From Solirubrobacter soli DSM 22325 (GTDB taxonomy: Bacteria > Actinomycetota > Thermoleophilia > Solirubrobacterales > Solirubrobacteraceae): DNA of 64,000 bases. Of this stretch, positions 26,561 through 35,037 are shown in pieces; position 1 is the stretch's first letter, and every line of letters begins with the position of its first letter. The translations under genes were made by a program, and so were the position numbers. The notes beneath the pieces were generated by a model. It was not told where the DNA came from and ran no database searches. It saw only the letters and a list, made by a program, of their open reading frames with translations. The stretch spans positions 570,765 through 634,764 of the forward strand of contig NZ_KE384071.1 in assembly GCF_000423665.1 (NCBI RefSeq), in the 5' to 3' direction.

Positions 26561-27628
26561 ATGCGCACCCTCGTCCAGCGCCGACCCGACGAGCAGACCG
26601 TTCCGACGCCGCGCCCGCAGGAGCCGGTGCCGGAGCTCTCGAACGCCGCCCTCGCGCGGCGTTTGCAGCGTGAGGTGGCGGAGGAACAGCCGATCACCGC
26701 ACCCGGCGTGACGGGGATGCAGCAGTGGCATGAGCGCGGCCTCGCCCACTACAACGCCGGCCGCTTCCAGAAGGCGCTCGAGGCGTTCGCCGAGGCCTAC
26801 AAGCTGAACCCGATCTCGACGCTCCTCCACGACCAGGCGACGTGCCTGGAGCGGATGGGCCGCAACGACGAGGCCGCCGCGATGTACGAGCGCTACCTCG
26901 CCAACGGCCCGCTGACGAGCGACGTCGCCAAGATCAAGGCGCGCATCCGCAAGCTGCGCGGCGAGATGATCCCCGAGGGCGAGGACGACGACGAGCCCGC
27001 GATCGTCGCCAAGGGCAGGGACGGCGCGATCGCCTGGTTCGACCGCGGCCAATCGGCGTTCATGGCCAAGCGCTACGCCCGCGCCGCCGAGTGCTTCCGC
27101 CGCGCGTTCGCGCTCGAGCCGCTCGCCGCGTTCATCTACAACGAGGGCTCGGCGCTGGAGAAGGGCGGGCACCCCGCGGCCGCTGCCAACGCGTACGAGC
27201 ACTACCTGATCGAAGACCCTGAGGCCAAGGACGCCGCGGAGGTCATCGCGAAGATCCAGGCGCTCCGCGGGCAGGTTCCCGCGAAGACCGAGGACTCGCT
27301 GATGGACCCGGAGGACGAGGCGAGCCAGGCGCCGGGCGCGACGAGTGCGCACGAGTGGTACGACCGGGGCGCGGTCGCCTACCGGCTCGGCGACTTCAAG
27401 CGCGCCTACGACTGCTTCGTCCACGCATACGACCACCAGCCGTTCCCGGCGTTCGTCTACAACCAGGCGGCGGCGCTGGACAAGCTCGGCAACGCCGACG
27501 CCGCGGTGCAGGCCTACGAGCGCTACCTCGCGCTGGACCCGAAGGCCAAGGACGCGGGGAAGGTGCGCGCGCGGATCCAGCGGTTGCGCGAAGGGCCGGC
27601 GGGGACGGAGATCAAGCCGCCCACGTAG
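26561..27628 (+). CDS. TPR protein made of three tandem copies of an ~95-residue module
   Basis: A 355-residue protein without signal peptide. Residues 1-50 are Pro/Gln-rich with LSNAALARRLQREV. Three copies then follow, starting near residues 54, 159 and 262. Each has a W-x-x-RG...Y/F-x-x-x-x-F/Y TPR start (HERGLAHYNAGRFQKALEAF, FDRGQSAFMAKRYARAAECF, YDRGAVAYRLGDFKRAYDCF), a second TPR, and an AYERYL..(P)..AKDA..V.A.IQ.LR ending. Spacers between copies are acidic. It is likely a protein-interaction scaffold. The N-terminal NAALARRLQR resembles the short motif often found at the start of proteins near contractile-injection loci, but no such locus is present here. Confidence 0.8.
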   Translation: MRTLVQRRPDEQTVPTPRPQEPVPELSNAALARRLQREVAEEQPITAPGVTGMQQWHERGLAHYNAGRFQKALEAFAEAYKLNPISTLLHDQATCLERMGRNDEAAAMYERYLANGPLTSDVAKIKARIRKLRGEMIPEGEDDDEPAIVAKGRDGAIAWFDRGQSAFMAKRYARAAECFRRAFALEPLAAFIYNEGSALEKGGHPAAAANAYEHYLIEDPEAKDAAEVIAKIQALRGQVPAKTEDSLMDPEDEASQAPGATSAHEWYDRGAVAYRLGDFKRAYDCFVHAYDHQPFPAFVYNQAAALDKLGNADAAVQAYERYLALDPKAKDAGKVRARIQRLREGPAGTEIKPPT

Positions 27629-27640
27629 CCTTCCGGGCGT

Positions 27641-28870
27641 ATGCCCGCACCGATCGCTCACGGTCGCCGCCGCTTCAGCGGGCGTGACCCCGAGGAGGAG
27701 CACCGCGCCTCCACCCCGCTGGAGCTGCTCTTCGACCTGACGATCGTCGTCGCCTTCGGCACCGCGGCCGACGAGCTCGCCCACTTCATCGCCGACGGGC
27801 ACGCGTGGGAAGGGGTCGGCGGCTTCGCCTTCGCCTGCTTCGCGGTGATCTGGGCGTGGGTGAACTACTCGTGGTTCGCGTCCGCCTATGACACCGACGA
27901 CTGGCTGTTCCGGCTGGCGACGATGGTGCAGATGGTGGGCGTGATCGTGCTCTCGCTCGGCTTGCCGCAGATGTTCGAGTCGATCGACCACGGGGGGACG
28001 CTCGACAACGGCGTGATGGTGTCGGGCTACGTGGTGATGCGGGTGGCGGCGCTGTTCCTTTGGTGGCAGGTGTCGCGTCACGACCCGCCGCACGCGGTCG
28101 CCGCGCGGACCTACATGACCACGATCGGTGTGGCGCAGCTCGGGTGGATCGCGCTCGTGTTCGTCGACCTGCCGATCGTGACGACGTTCGCGCTGATGGT
28201 CCCGCTGTTCGTGATCGAGCTCGCCGGGCCGTACATCGCCGAGCGCAAGGCCCAGACCCCGTGGCACGTCGAGCACATCGTCGAGCGCTACGGGCTGCTG
28301 GTGATCATCACGCTGGGCGAGGTGATCATCGGCACGGTCGCGGCGCTCAACGCGCTCGTGCACGGCGAGCACGGCTGGACGCTCGACGCGGCGCTGCTCG
28401 CGGTCGCGGGCGTCGGGCTCGCGTTCGGCTGCTGGTGGGTGTACTTCGCGCTGCCGTGGTACGAGACCGTGCGCAACCGCGACCGCATCTTCCGCTTCGC
28501 CCACGGGCACTTCCTGATCTTCGGCTCGCTCGCGGCGCTCGGCGCCGGCGTGCACGTCGCGGCGTTCGCGTTGGAGGGCGAGGCGGAGATCTCCGACGTC
28601 GGCGTCGTGCTCAGCGTGACGCTCCCGGTGGCGCTCTACACGCTCGCGCTCTACGTGCTCTATTCCGTGCTCGCGCGGACCGCGGATCCGTTCCACCTGC
28701 TCCTGCTCGGCCTGACGGCGGCGGTGTTCGTGCTCACCGTCGTGCTGGCGGCGGCGGGCGCGAGCGTGGCGGTCTGCCTGCTCGTGCTGATGTTGGCGCC
28801 CGTGGTGACGATCGTCGGCTATGAGACCGTCGGCCACCGGCACGTCGCCGAGGCGGTCGAACGGCTGTAA
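27641..28870 (+). CDS. Low-temperature-requirement A (LtrA) family membrane protein
   Basis: A 409-residue polytopic protein with about ten to eleven hydrophobic segments. The LtrA hallmark is at the N terminus: STPLELLFDLTIVVAFGTAA. HIVERYGLLVIITLGEVIIG near residue 215 is the second conserved block, along with FAHGHFLIFGSLAALGAG. The biochemical role of LtrA is not established. The start is 12 bases downstream of the TPR gene stop, so the two are probably co-transcribed. Confidence 0.9.
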   Translation: MPAPIAHGRRRFSGRDPEEEHRASTPLELLFDLTIVVAFGTAADELAHFIADGHAWEGVGGFAFACFAVIWAWVNYSWFASAYDTDDWLFRLATMVQMVGVIVLSLGLPQMFESIDHGGTLDNGVMVSGYVVMRVAALFLWWQVSRHDPPHAVAARTYMTTIGVAQLGWIALVFVDLPIVTTFALMVPLFVIELAGPYIAERKAQTPWHVEHIVERYGLLVIITLGEVIIGTVAALNALVHGEHGWTLDAALLAVAGVGLAFGCWWVYFALPWYETVRNRDRIFRFAHGHFLIFGSLAALGAGVHVAAFALEGEAEISDVGVVLSVTLPVALYTLALYVLYSVLARTADPFHLLLLGLTAAVFVLTVVLAAAGASVAVCLLVLMLAPVVTIVGYETVGHRHVAEAVERL

Positions 28871-28879
28871 TTGGGCGTC

Positions 28880-29680
28880 GTGCCGCGTCCTTTCGCCCAG
28901 GTCGACGTCTTCACGTCGACGCCCTATCGGGGGAACCCCGTCGCCGTCGTGCTCGACGCCGACGGGCTCACCACGGAGCAGATGCAGCGCTTCGCGCACT
29001 GGACGAACCTGTCCGAGACGACGTTCGTCCTGCCCTCCGAGATCGCCGACTATCGCGTGCGGATCTTCACCCCGGTCAGCGAGCTGCCGTTTGCCGGGCA
29101 TCCGACCCTCGGCACCTGCCACGCCTGGCTCGGCGGGCGCTCGGCCGACCGCGTCGTGCAGGAGTGCGGCTCGGGGCTGATCGAGATCCGCCGCACCGAG
29201 CATGGGCTCGCGTTCGCGGCCCCGCCGCTGCTGCGCAGCGGGCCGGTCGAGGAGCTGCTGATCGAGCACGTGGCGTCGGTGCTGCGGATCGAGCGGGCCG
29301 ACATCGTCGACGCGTCGTGGGCGGACAACGGACCCGGGTGGGTGGCGGTCCTGCTGCGCTCGGCCGAGGAGGTGCTGGCGCTGCGGCCCGGCTTCGTCGA
29401 CCTCGACGTGGGCGTCGCCGGGTTCCATGACGACGGCGTGCTCGAGGTGCGGGCGTTCTTCCCGAAGGACGGCTCGACGGTCGAGGACCCGGTCACCGGC
29501 TCGCTGAACGCGTCGCTGGCGGGTTGGCTGCTCGAGAGCGGGCGGGTGGCCGCGCCGTACCTCGCCCACCAGGGGACCGCGCTCGGGCGTGCGGGGCGCG
29601 TGTTCGTGTCGCAGTCCGACGGCGAGATCTGGGTCGCGGGCGGGACCGTCACCTGCGTCTCGGGCGAGGTCGAGCTCTGA
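28880..29680 (+). CDS. PhzF-family isomerase/epimerase-like protein
   Basis: The GTG at 28880 (MPRPFAQVDVFTSTPY) is preferred to the TTG at 28871 because PhzF proteins begin at this point; 266 residues. Conserved features are FTSTPYRGNPVAVVLDADGL, the catalytic glutamate region WTNLSETTFVLP, RIFTPVSELPFAGHPTLGT and the C-terminal GSTVEDPVTGSLNASLAGWL. PhzF-fold enzymes are proton-transfer isomerases or epimerases; the substrate outside phenazine synthesis is usually unknown, and no phenazine genes lie nearby. The gene closely follows ltrA (9-bp gap). Confidence 0.92.
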   Translation: MPRPFAQVDVFTSTPYRGNPVAVVLDADGLTTEQMQRFAHWTNLSETTFVLPSEIADYRVRIFTPVSELPFAGHPTLGTCHAWLGGRSADRVVQECGSGLIEIRRTEHGLAFAAPPLLRSGPVEELLIEHVASVLRIERADIVDASWADNGPGWVAVLLRSAEEVLALRPGFVDLDVGVAGFHDDGVLEVRAFFPKDGSTVEDPVTGSLNASLAGWLLESGRVAAPYLAHQGTALGRAGRVFVSQSDGEIWVAGGTVTCVSGEVEL

Positions 29681-29691
29681 CCCGCGTCACG

Positions 29692-30645
29692 GTGCAGATC
29701 CCCAGCTATGCGCGCACGCAATGGCTGGGCGAGACGATCGCGTCCGCGCTCGCGCAGACGTTCACGGACATCGCCGTCGAGGTGCATGACGACGCGACGC
29801 CGGACGACTCGGTCGAGCGCGTCGTCGCGCAGTTCGACGACCCGCGGCTGAAGTACGTCCGCTACGAGGACAACGCCGGGATCGTCGGGAACTTCACGCG
29901 GTCGCTGCTGGGGGCGCGGACCGAGTACGTGATCCAACTCGGCGACGACGACGTCGCGGCACCGTCGTTGGTCGAACGCACGGTGGCCGCGCTCGACCGC
30001 TACCCGAGCGCGGGGATGGTGCACTCGCGGTTCTCGCTGATCGACGCCGCGGGGGACGTGTTGGTGGCGTCCGAGGACTGGCTCGGCACGCCGTCACCGC
30101 CGCTCGAGCCCGGCTCGGTGTTCATCGAGCGCTCGATGCTGCACGGCTCGCGCGTCTGCACGTCAACGGCGCTGATCCGGCGCTCGGCGGTGCCGGCCGA
30201 CGGCTTCCGCCAGCGCGACCACCCGCCGTTCGACTTCGCGTTCTGGCTGCGGATGGCGAAGTCATGGGACATCGCGTGGCTCGACGAGACGCTGTGCGCC
30301 TATCGCGTGCATGGCAAGAGCTTCACGTCGGGGCTGAGCGACGTCACCGACCACGGCTACATGCAGGCCGAGCGGATGATGCGCGAGGTGCACCGCGTCA
30401 AGGTCGAGCAGGCCGAGGGGCGGCGCGACTGGGTGCGGTTGGCCGACCGCGGGATGCGCATCGAGATGGTCTACCGCGTGCGTGAGCGGACGCTGCCGGA
30501 GCGGCACTTCGTCCCCACGTTCCGCGGGCTGGGGAGCGCCGCGCGGCGCGAGCCGTCGCTGCTGCGCGAGCCGACGGCGTGGGGGCTGCTGGCGGGCAGC
30601 CTCGTCGGGCAGCGCTGGGTCGACCGGCTAAAAGGTCGCGCGTAG
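29692..30645 (+). CDS. Family 2 glycosyltransferase
   Basis: The GTG at 29692 gives MQIPSYARTQWLGETIASAL. The usual family strand VTVQIPSY would need upstream residues reachable only from a CTG at 29677, so the true start is uncertain. The GT-A core is clear: AQTFTDIAVEVHDDATPDDS, then VIQLGDDDVAAPSLVER (the DxD metal site). The acceptor part near residue 185 has HPPFDFAFWLRMAKSWDIAW and CAYRVHGKSFT. It transfers a nucleotide-sugar residue, probably in cell-surface glycan synthesis. Its last 18 bases overlap the convergent PIG-L gene. Confidence 0.87.
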   Translation: MQIPSYARTQWLGETIASALAQTFTDIAVEVHDDATPDDSVERVVAQFDDPRLKYVRYEDNAGIVGNFTRSLLGARTEYVIQLGDDDVAAPSLVERTVAALDRYPSAGMVHSRFSLIDAAGDVLVASEDWLGTPSPPLEPGSVFIERSMLHGSRVCTSTALIRRSAVPADGFRQRDHPPFDFAFWLRMAKSWDIAWLDETLCAYRVHGKSFTSGLSDVTDHGYMQAERMMREVHRVKVEQAEGRRDWVRLADRGMRIEMVYRVRERTLPERHFVPTFRGLGSAARREPSLLREPTAWGLLAGSLVGQRWVDRLKGRA

Positions 30646-31332
30646 GACCGCGAACGCCTCGGCGTACGTGACGCCGATCTCCGCGCCGCGGATCGTCGCC
30701 AGCGCGCGCACGCTGTCGAGGCTGCGGATGTGCGGGGTGGGGCGCAGCATCGTCTTGTAGCGGCGAACGGACTCGAGCTTGATGTCGATGTGGTCCGTGA
30801 TGTCGGTGAAGGCGGCGAAGCGCGGGAGCGGCTCGGCCGCCCACTGGATCTTCGTCATCTCGTACGCGAGGACGTTCGGCGTGAGGTGATTGCCGAACTG
30901 CTGGGCGATCGGCCGCGCGGCGGCGTGCGCGGCGTAGAAGACGGCCTGGTGGTCCTGGTCGTAGTCGGGCAGCGCGGGGAGCAGGAGCAGCTCAGGCTTG
31001 TGCTCGATCAGGACCTTCTCGAAGCGGTCGACGAGCTCGCGGCGCGGAAGCGTGTCGAGCTTCTCGATCAGGTCCTGGCCCTTGTAGGCGATCTCGTACG
31101 TCGTGTTGACGCCGAACAGGCTGATGACGTCGTCGATCTCGTCGATGCGCTGCTGGAGCGTCGTCTCGCCGTCGACCCCGTAGTGGTGGAACCCGTCGAC
31201 GGCGAGGTAGACCACGTGGATGCGCGAGCCCTGCTCGGCGAGCTTGGCCATGAGCCCGGAGCAGCCCATGGCCTCATCGTCCGCGTGCGGCGCGAGGACG
31301 ACCGCGGATTTCGGGAGGTTAGACCCGAACAC
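30628..31332 (-). CDS. PIG-L/LmbE-family deacetylase
   Basis: A 234-residue protein. The zinc site motif PHADDEAMGCSGLMAKLAEQ is at residues 14-33 and the distal DYDQDHQAVFYAAHAAAR supplies the second His ligand. These enzymes deacetylate N-acetylglucosamine-type sugars or mycothiol precursors. The gene overlaps the upstream epimerase by 14 bases, so it belongs to the HAD-epimerase-PIG-L unit, and it converges with the glycosyltransferase. A sugar-modifying role in the same surface glycan is the simplest reading. Confidence 0.9.
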   Translation of the reverse strand: MFGSNLPKSAVVLAPHADDEAMGCSGLMAKLAEQGSRIHVVYLAVDGFHHYGVDGETTLQQRIDEIDDVISLFGVNTTYEIAYKGQDLIEKLDTLPRRELVDRFEKVLIEHKPELLLLPALPDYDQDHQAVFYAAHAAARPIAQQFGNHLTPNVLAYEMTKIQWAAEPLPRFAAFTDITDHIDIKLESVRRYKTMLRPTPHIRSLDSVRALATIRGAEIGVTYAEAFAVLRATF

Positions 31333-32326
31333 CCGGGTCGAGCGGAACCGCTTGGGCCTCGCGGGCGTCGTCGCGCACGCGGTAGTAGAGGGCGGTCTCG
31401 TCGATCAGCTCGTCGAGGGTGATCGCGGGCGCCCAACCGACCGAGGCGGCCGCGTCCAGGACGGGCAGCTTCTGGATCGACTCGGCCTCCTCGTAGAGCG
31501 GGCCGTGGATCAGGCGGGCGTCGGTGTGCTCGATCGCGCTCGCGCTCGCGAGCCGCTGCACGATCCGCTCCGCCAGGTTCCACACGGTGATCGTGTTGAG
31601 CGGGTTGCCGACGTTGAAGATGGGCTTCTGCGAGTCGAACGCCGCGTCCGCGTGGTCGGTGATGAAGCGGGCGAGGTCGGACGCGCTGAGGAACGCGCGC
31701 TCCTGGCCGCCGCCGGCGAAGACGGTCAGCGGGCGGCCGGCGAGGGCCTGCTGGACGAAGGTCGGCATCACGAAGCCACCCGCGCGCGACTGGCGCGGGC
31801 CGACGACGTTGAACGGGCGGATGACGAAACCCCTGAGCCCGCGATGACGGCTGTTGATCGTCGCGGCCTCGGTCAGCGTCTTGGCGATCGCGTACTCGAG
31901 GCGGGCGTTGTAGTGGGTGGGGACGATGATGTCGTCGCCCTCGGCGAGCATGCCGCTGCGGCCGTAGACCTCGGCGCTCGAGAACGAGATGAGCGCGACG
32001 TCGTGGGCGACGCACTCCTCGATCACTTCCTGGGTGACGGCGACGATGTCCGCGCCGAGCGAGCCCTGGTAGCGGAGGATCCCCGCCGGGCCGACGTGGC
32101 TCGCCGCGTGGACGACCAGATCGGTGTCCGCGAACGTCCCGCCCTGCTGGAGGTACTCGTGAATCGACACGCGGTGAACCGCCGCCACGTGCTCGTACTC
32201 GCGGCCATCCGTGACCGCGGCGACCATCGAGTCGATGATCGTGACCTGCCGGCCCGCCGCCAGCAAGGCATCCACGACGTGTGAGCCGATGAAGCCCAAC
32301 CCGCCCGTGACTACCACTCGTTGCAT
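31319..32326 (-). CDS. NAD-dependent epimerase/dehydratase (extended SDR)
   Basis: The ATG at 32326 follows GGGAG at 5 bases and begins MQRVVVTGGLGFIGSHVVDAL; 335 residues. The GxxGxxG NAD-binding motif is at the very N terminus, the SSAEVYG and EYAIAK (YxxxK) catalytic residues near 130-165, and RPFNVVGPRQ near 185. Likely a nucleotide-sugar epimerase or dehydratase. The gene follows the HAD gene on the same strand and overlaps the PIG-L gene. The 118-bp space upstream is lower in GC and includes GCTACGAAATAGC, a short dyad, near 32345. Confidence 0.92.
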   Translation of the reverse strand: MQRVVVTGGLGFIGSHVVDALLAAGRQVTIIDSMVAAVTDGREYEHVAAVHRVSIHEYLQQGGTFADTDLVVHAASHVGPAGILRYQGSLGADIVAVTQEVIEECVAHDVALISFSSAEVYGRSGMLAEGDDIIVPTHYNARLEYAIAKTLTEAATINSRHRGLRGFVIRPFNVVGPRQSRAGGFVMPTFVQQALAGRPLTVFAGGGQERAFLSASDLARFITDHADAAFDSQKPIFNVGNPLNTITVWNLAERIVQRLASASAIEHTDARLIHGPLYEEAESIQKLPVLDAAASVGWAPAITLDELIDETALYYRVRDDAREAQAVPLDPGVRV

Positions 32327-32444
32327 CCGTGCTCCCGCCATTTAGCTATTTCGTAGCACCAACAAGGTGAGAAGGCAATGTGCTCGCATGGCGTTTGGAC
32401 ACTCATTCGAGGTCTCCCCGATGGTCCGCACGCGTACACCCACG

Positions 32445-33101
32445 TTAGGCCGCAATTCTGACTGACGCCACGATCGACAGGACGTCTGCCAGTGCGCTGA
32501 CAACGTGCGTTGCGCCGGCGTCGTAGAGCGGGCGGGGATCGCCGTCCCGGTCGATGCCGATCCGCACCGGCACGCCGTGATCCGCTCCGAGCCGCATGTC
32601 CTGCGGGCTGTCGCCGACGGTGACCGCGGCGCGCGTCCACTCGTCCTCCGGCGTGGCCTCGTTGAAGCGGTCGTAGTGCGCGTTGCCCTTGCTGCAGGTG
32701 TCGTCGGAGCCGAGCACCACGGTGAAGTCCCACCCATGACGGTCGACGACCCGCTTGGCCCGCTCCGGGCTGCTGCCGGTCGAGAGCATCAGCTGCGCGC
32801 CCTGCGCCGCGAGCTCGCGCAGCGTCGTGTCCGCGTCCGGGTAGGCGACCGGCGGCGCGTGCAGGTTGAACTCGTCGAGGACCTTCAGGAAGCGCGAGGT
32901 GGCGGCGATCGCGGCGCGGGCGTTGAGGCCGAGCGCGTCGAAGATCTCCCGCGCGGGCCGCCCCGGAAGGCCGTCCAGCGTCGCCGCCAGGAGCTCACGC
33001 GCGATCCCGTAATGATCCGCGACCACCGTGAACGCCTTGCGCACCGCGTCCGAGTGCACCAGCGTGTCGTCGAGGTCGAAGATGACGTACCGCGCGTCCA
33101 T
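32445..33101 (-). CDS. HAD-superfamily hydrolase
   Basis: A 218-residue protein. Motif I is YVIFDLDDTLVHSD (nucleophile Asp and acid/base Asp). A helical cap follows, then LMLSTGSSPERAKRVVDRHG (motif II Ser/Thr), a lysine in SDDTCSKGNAHYDRF (motif III) and TVGDSPQDMRLGADHGV (motif IV). It is a phosphatase of subfamily I, possibly acting on a sugar phosphate given its neighbours. Its start is preceded by AGAGG at 3 bases. Confidence 0.9.
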   Translation of the reverse strand: MDARYVIFDLDDTLVHSDAVRKAFTVVADHYGIARELLAATLDGLPGRPAREIFDALGLNARAAIAATSRFLKVLDEFNLHAPPVAYPDADTTLRELAAQGAQLMLSTGSSPERAKRVVDRHGWDFTVVLGSDDTCSKGNAHYDRFNEATPEDEWTRAAVTVGDSPQDMRLGADHGVPVRIGIDRDGDPRPLYDAGATHVVSALADVLSIVASVRIAA

Positions 33102-33152
33102 CGACCTCTGTAATCGGCCGCGGGCGCCTCGCCTTTGACATCCCCCTCCCCC

Positions 33153-33374
33153 TTAGGCGTCGACCAGCGCGCTGTAGGTCGCCCCCGGGTCGCCGCCCAT
33201 CGCGCCGAAGCGCTCGAGCAGTCGCAGCCGGTCCAGCCACGCCGGCTCGCTCCCCTCGAGCGTCGCGCGATGGCTGCTCCACCGCCATTCGTGCGGCTCC
33301 CGGCACAAGCCGGCCTCGACGGGATTGCGTGCGATGTACCGCACGACCGTCCACAACTGCTCGTCGTGGGGTGG
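33153..33374 (-). pseudogene. C-terminal remnant of a RAYT (REP-associated tyrosine transposase)
   Basis: The frame reads HDEQLWTVVRYIARNPVEAG, then EPHEWRWSSHRATLEG and a short tail. VRYIxxNPVxAGL and WxWSSxRA are the diagnostic C-terminal motifs of Y1-type RAYT transposases. The HUH and catalytic tyrosine part is missing: the frame begins directly after the TAA stop of the GNAT gene at 33375. So the 5' two-thirds was lost and the remnant was joined to the GNAT 3' end. A TTG at 33356 could start a 67-residue peptide, but it would be non-functional. Confidence 0.8.
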
Positions 33375-33836
33375 TTATGGGGCGAGGCGTTTCTCGAACC
33401 AGTGGTCCTGGTACTTGGCCGGGGTGTTGGTCGGTGGGGCGAGTTCGGTGAAGCCGCAGGAGGCGTAGAAGGAGCGGGCCTCGACGAGGTCGGTGCGGGT
33501 GTCGAGGAACAGGCGTGGGAGGCGCTCTTCGCGTGCCCAGGCCTCGGCGGCGGCGAGCAGCGCGCGGCCGCCGCCGCCGCGGCGGTACTCGGGCGAGACG
33601 TAGAAGCGGGTGAGCTCGCCGGTCGGGTAGACGCCGAGGTGGCCGGCGGCGACGCCGTCCGCGCGCAGGACGAGGAAGACGCCGAGGCCGTTCGCCGGGT
33701 ACTCCGCGAGCGTGAGGTCGATCTCGGCGTCGTCGGTCTCGCGGTGGAAGTAGCGGACGGTGAGCTCGGCGAAGTACTCGCGGATCAACGCGTGAACGTC
33801 GGGGGCTTCGGCGGGTTCGGGGCGGACGGTCCACAT
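33375..33836 (-). CDS. GNAT-family N-acetyltransferase
   Basis: The ATG at 33836 (MWTVRPEPAEAPDVHALI) is chosen because upstream in-frame residues are not family-like; 153 residues. The acetyl-CoA loop is LTRFYVSPEYRRGGGGRALL, matching V-x-x-x-x-R/Q-x-x-G-x-G/A, followed by LFLDTRTDLVEARSFYASCGF and a C-terminal strand. The acceptor substrate is unknown. The gene's stop codon abuts the RAYT remnant, and its 3' end is complete for a GNAT fold. Confidence 0.9.
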   Translation of the reverse strand: MWTVRPEPAEAPDVHALIREYFAELTVRYFHRETDDAEIDLTLAEYPANGLGVFLVLRADGVAAGHLGVYPTGELTRFYVSPEYRRGGGGRALLAAAEAWAREERLPRLFLDTRTDLVEARSFYASCGFTELAPPTNTPAKYQDHWFEKRLAP

Positions 33837-33862
33837 GGCGGCGTGAGGGTACGGTCTAGGAC

Positions 33863-34351
33863 GTGAGTGAGGCTGAAACCCTTCCCCGCGGCGCACGGAA
33901 GGTTCGAACCGCGCTGCTCGAGCTCGGGCTCCCGGGCGACATCCACCGCCTGACCGACTCGACCCGCACGGCGCCGGAGGCGGCGGCCGCGGTCGGCTGC
34001 GAGCTGGGCGCGATCGTCAAGTCGCTCGTGATGCGCGGCGTGAACTCCGGGGCGCCCGTGCTGGCGCTCGTCTCCGGCGACAACCGCGCCGACGTGGCGC
34101 TGATCGAGGCCGCTGTCGACGAGCCCGTCGAGCGGCCGGACGCCACGTACGTGCGCGAGGTGACCGGGTACGCGATCGGCGGCATCCCGCCCGTCGGGCA
34201 CCCGGAGCCCGTGCGCACCGTCATGGACGAGGACCTGTATCGCTTCGACACCGTGTGGGCCGCCGCCGGGCACCCGCACGCGGTCTTCCCGATCGCGCCC
34301 GCCGACCTGGCGAAGGCGGCCGACGCGCGCGTGCTCCATCTCGCGGAATGA
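33863..34351 (+). CDS. YbaK/prolyl-tRNA deacylase-family protein
   Basis: A 162-residue protein with a GTG start. The fold signature includes TAPEAAAAVGCELGAIVKSL (catalytic Lys in IVKSLV), LALVSGDNRADVALIEAA, and VTGYAIGGIPPVGHPEPVRT with the GxxxP loop. The family removes mischarged amino acids, such as Cys or Ala from tRNA-Pro. Its stop overlaps the ATG of the downstream SDR gene (ATGA), so they form a two-gene unit, divergent from the GNAT gene. Confidence 0.92.
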   Translation: MSEAETLPRGARKVRTALLELGLPGDIHRLTDSTRTAPEAAAAVGCELGAIVKSLVMRGVNSGAPVLALVSGDNRADVALIEAAVDEPVERPDATYVREVTGYAIGGIPPVGHPEPVRTVMDEDLYRFDTVWAAAGHPHAVFPIAPADLAKAADARVLHLAE

Positions 34352-34998
34352 GCGTCGCGCTGGTCACCGGCGGCAACCGCGGCATCGGCCTGGAGGTCTG
34401 CCGCCAGCTCGCCGGCCATGGGCACACCGTGATCCTCGGGTCACGGGACCGGGCCAAGGGCGAGGCGGTGGCGGGCGGGCTGCGCGTGGTGGCGCTCGAC
34501 GTGTCCGACGACGCGAGCGTGCGGGCGGCGGCCGCCGAGATCGAGGAGCTCGACATCCTCGTCAACAACGCCGCGATCCTCTACGACACGTGGGCGCGCG
34601 GCGCCACCGCGGATCTCGCTGAGGTGCACGAGGCGCTGGAGACCAACCTCTTCGGCGCGTGGCGGACGACCCAGGCGTTCCTCCCCCACCTGCGCCGCAG
34701 CGCCCACCCACGCGTCGTCAACGTCTCCAGCGCGAGCGGCTCGCTGACCTCGATGAGCGGCGGCACGCCCGCCTACAGCGTGAGCAAGGCCGGCCTGAAC
34801 GCGCTCACCCGCATCCTCGCGAGCGAACTCCCCGGTATGCGCGTCAACGCGGTGTGCCCCGGCTGGACCGACACCGACATGGGCCAGGGAGGACGCCCGG
34901 TCGAGCAGGGCGCGGCGAGCGTGGTCTGGGCGGCCGAGCTGCCGGATGACGGGCCGACCGGCGGGTTCTTCCGCGACGGGCGCCCGCTGGCCTGGTGA
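34348..34998 (+). CDS. Short-chain dehydrogenase/reductase
   Basis: A 216-residue classical SDR: ALVTGGNRGIGLEVCRQLAG (TGxxxGIG), VALDVSDDASV, LDILVNNAAILYD (NNAG-type), VVNVSSASGSLTS (catalytic Ser) and AYSVSKAGLNALTRIL (YxxxK), ending with a short C-terminal strand. This is the carbonyl-reductase-like subgroup that often serves as a general aldehyde or ketone reductase. It is translationally coupled to the YbaK gene. Confidence 0.93.
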   Translation: MSVALVTGGNRGIGLEVCRQLAGHGHTVILGSRDRAKGEAVAGGLRVVALDVSDDASVRAAAAEIEELDILVNNAAILYDTWARGATADLAEVHEALETNLFGAWRTTQAFLPHLRRSAHPRVVNVSSASGSLTSMSGGTPAYSVSKAGLNALTRILASELPGMRVNAVCPGWTDTDMGQGGRPVEQGAASVVWAAELPDDGPTGGFFRDGRPLAW

Positions 34999-35005
34999 GA
35001 ACCAC

Positions 35006-35037
35006 CGGGGGGCTGCCGCTCCCGAGACCCCGCTTTT
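35006..35037 (+). terminator. Bidirectional terminator candidate between convergent genes
   Basis: CGGGG (35006-35010) pairs with CCCCG (35028-35032) around a GC-rich loop and is followed by CTTTT. It lies 7 bases after the SDR stop, and the T-run reaches the stop codon of the convergent gene at 35036. Confidence 0.55.

Noticed and set aside
26291..29569. A very long open minus-strand frame of more than 1000 codons
   Set aside because: It runs antisense to clear TPR, LtrA and PhzF genes, is Arg/Asp/His-biased and has no domain; it is a high-GC shadow frame.
28880..29680. A phenazine biosynthesis locus
   Set aside because: PhzF is alone, with no PhzA/B/C/D/E/G; PhzF-fold isomerases are common outside phenazine pathways.
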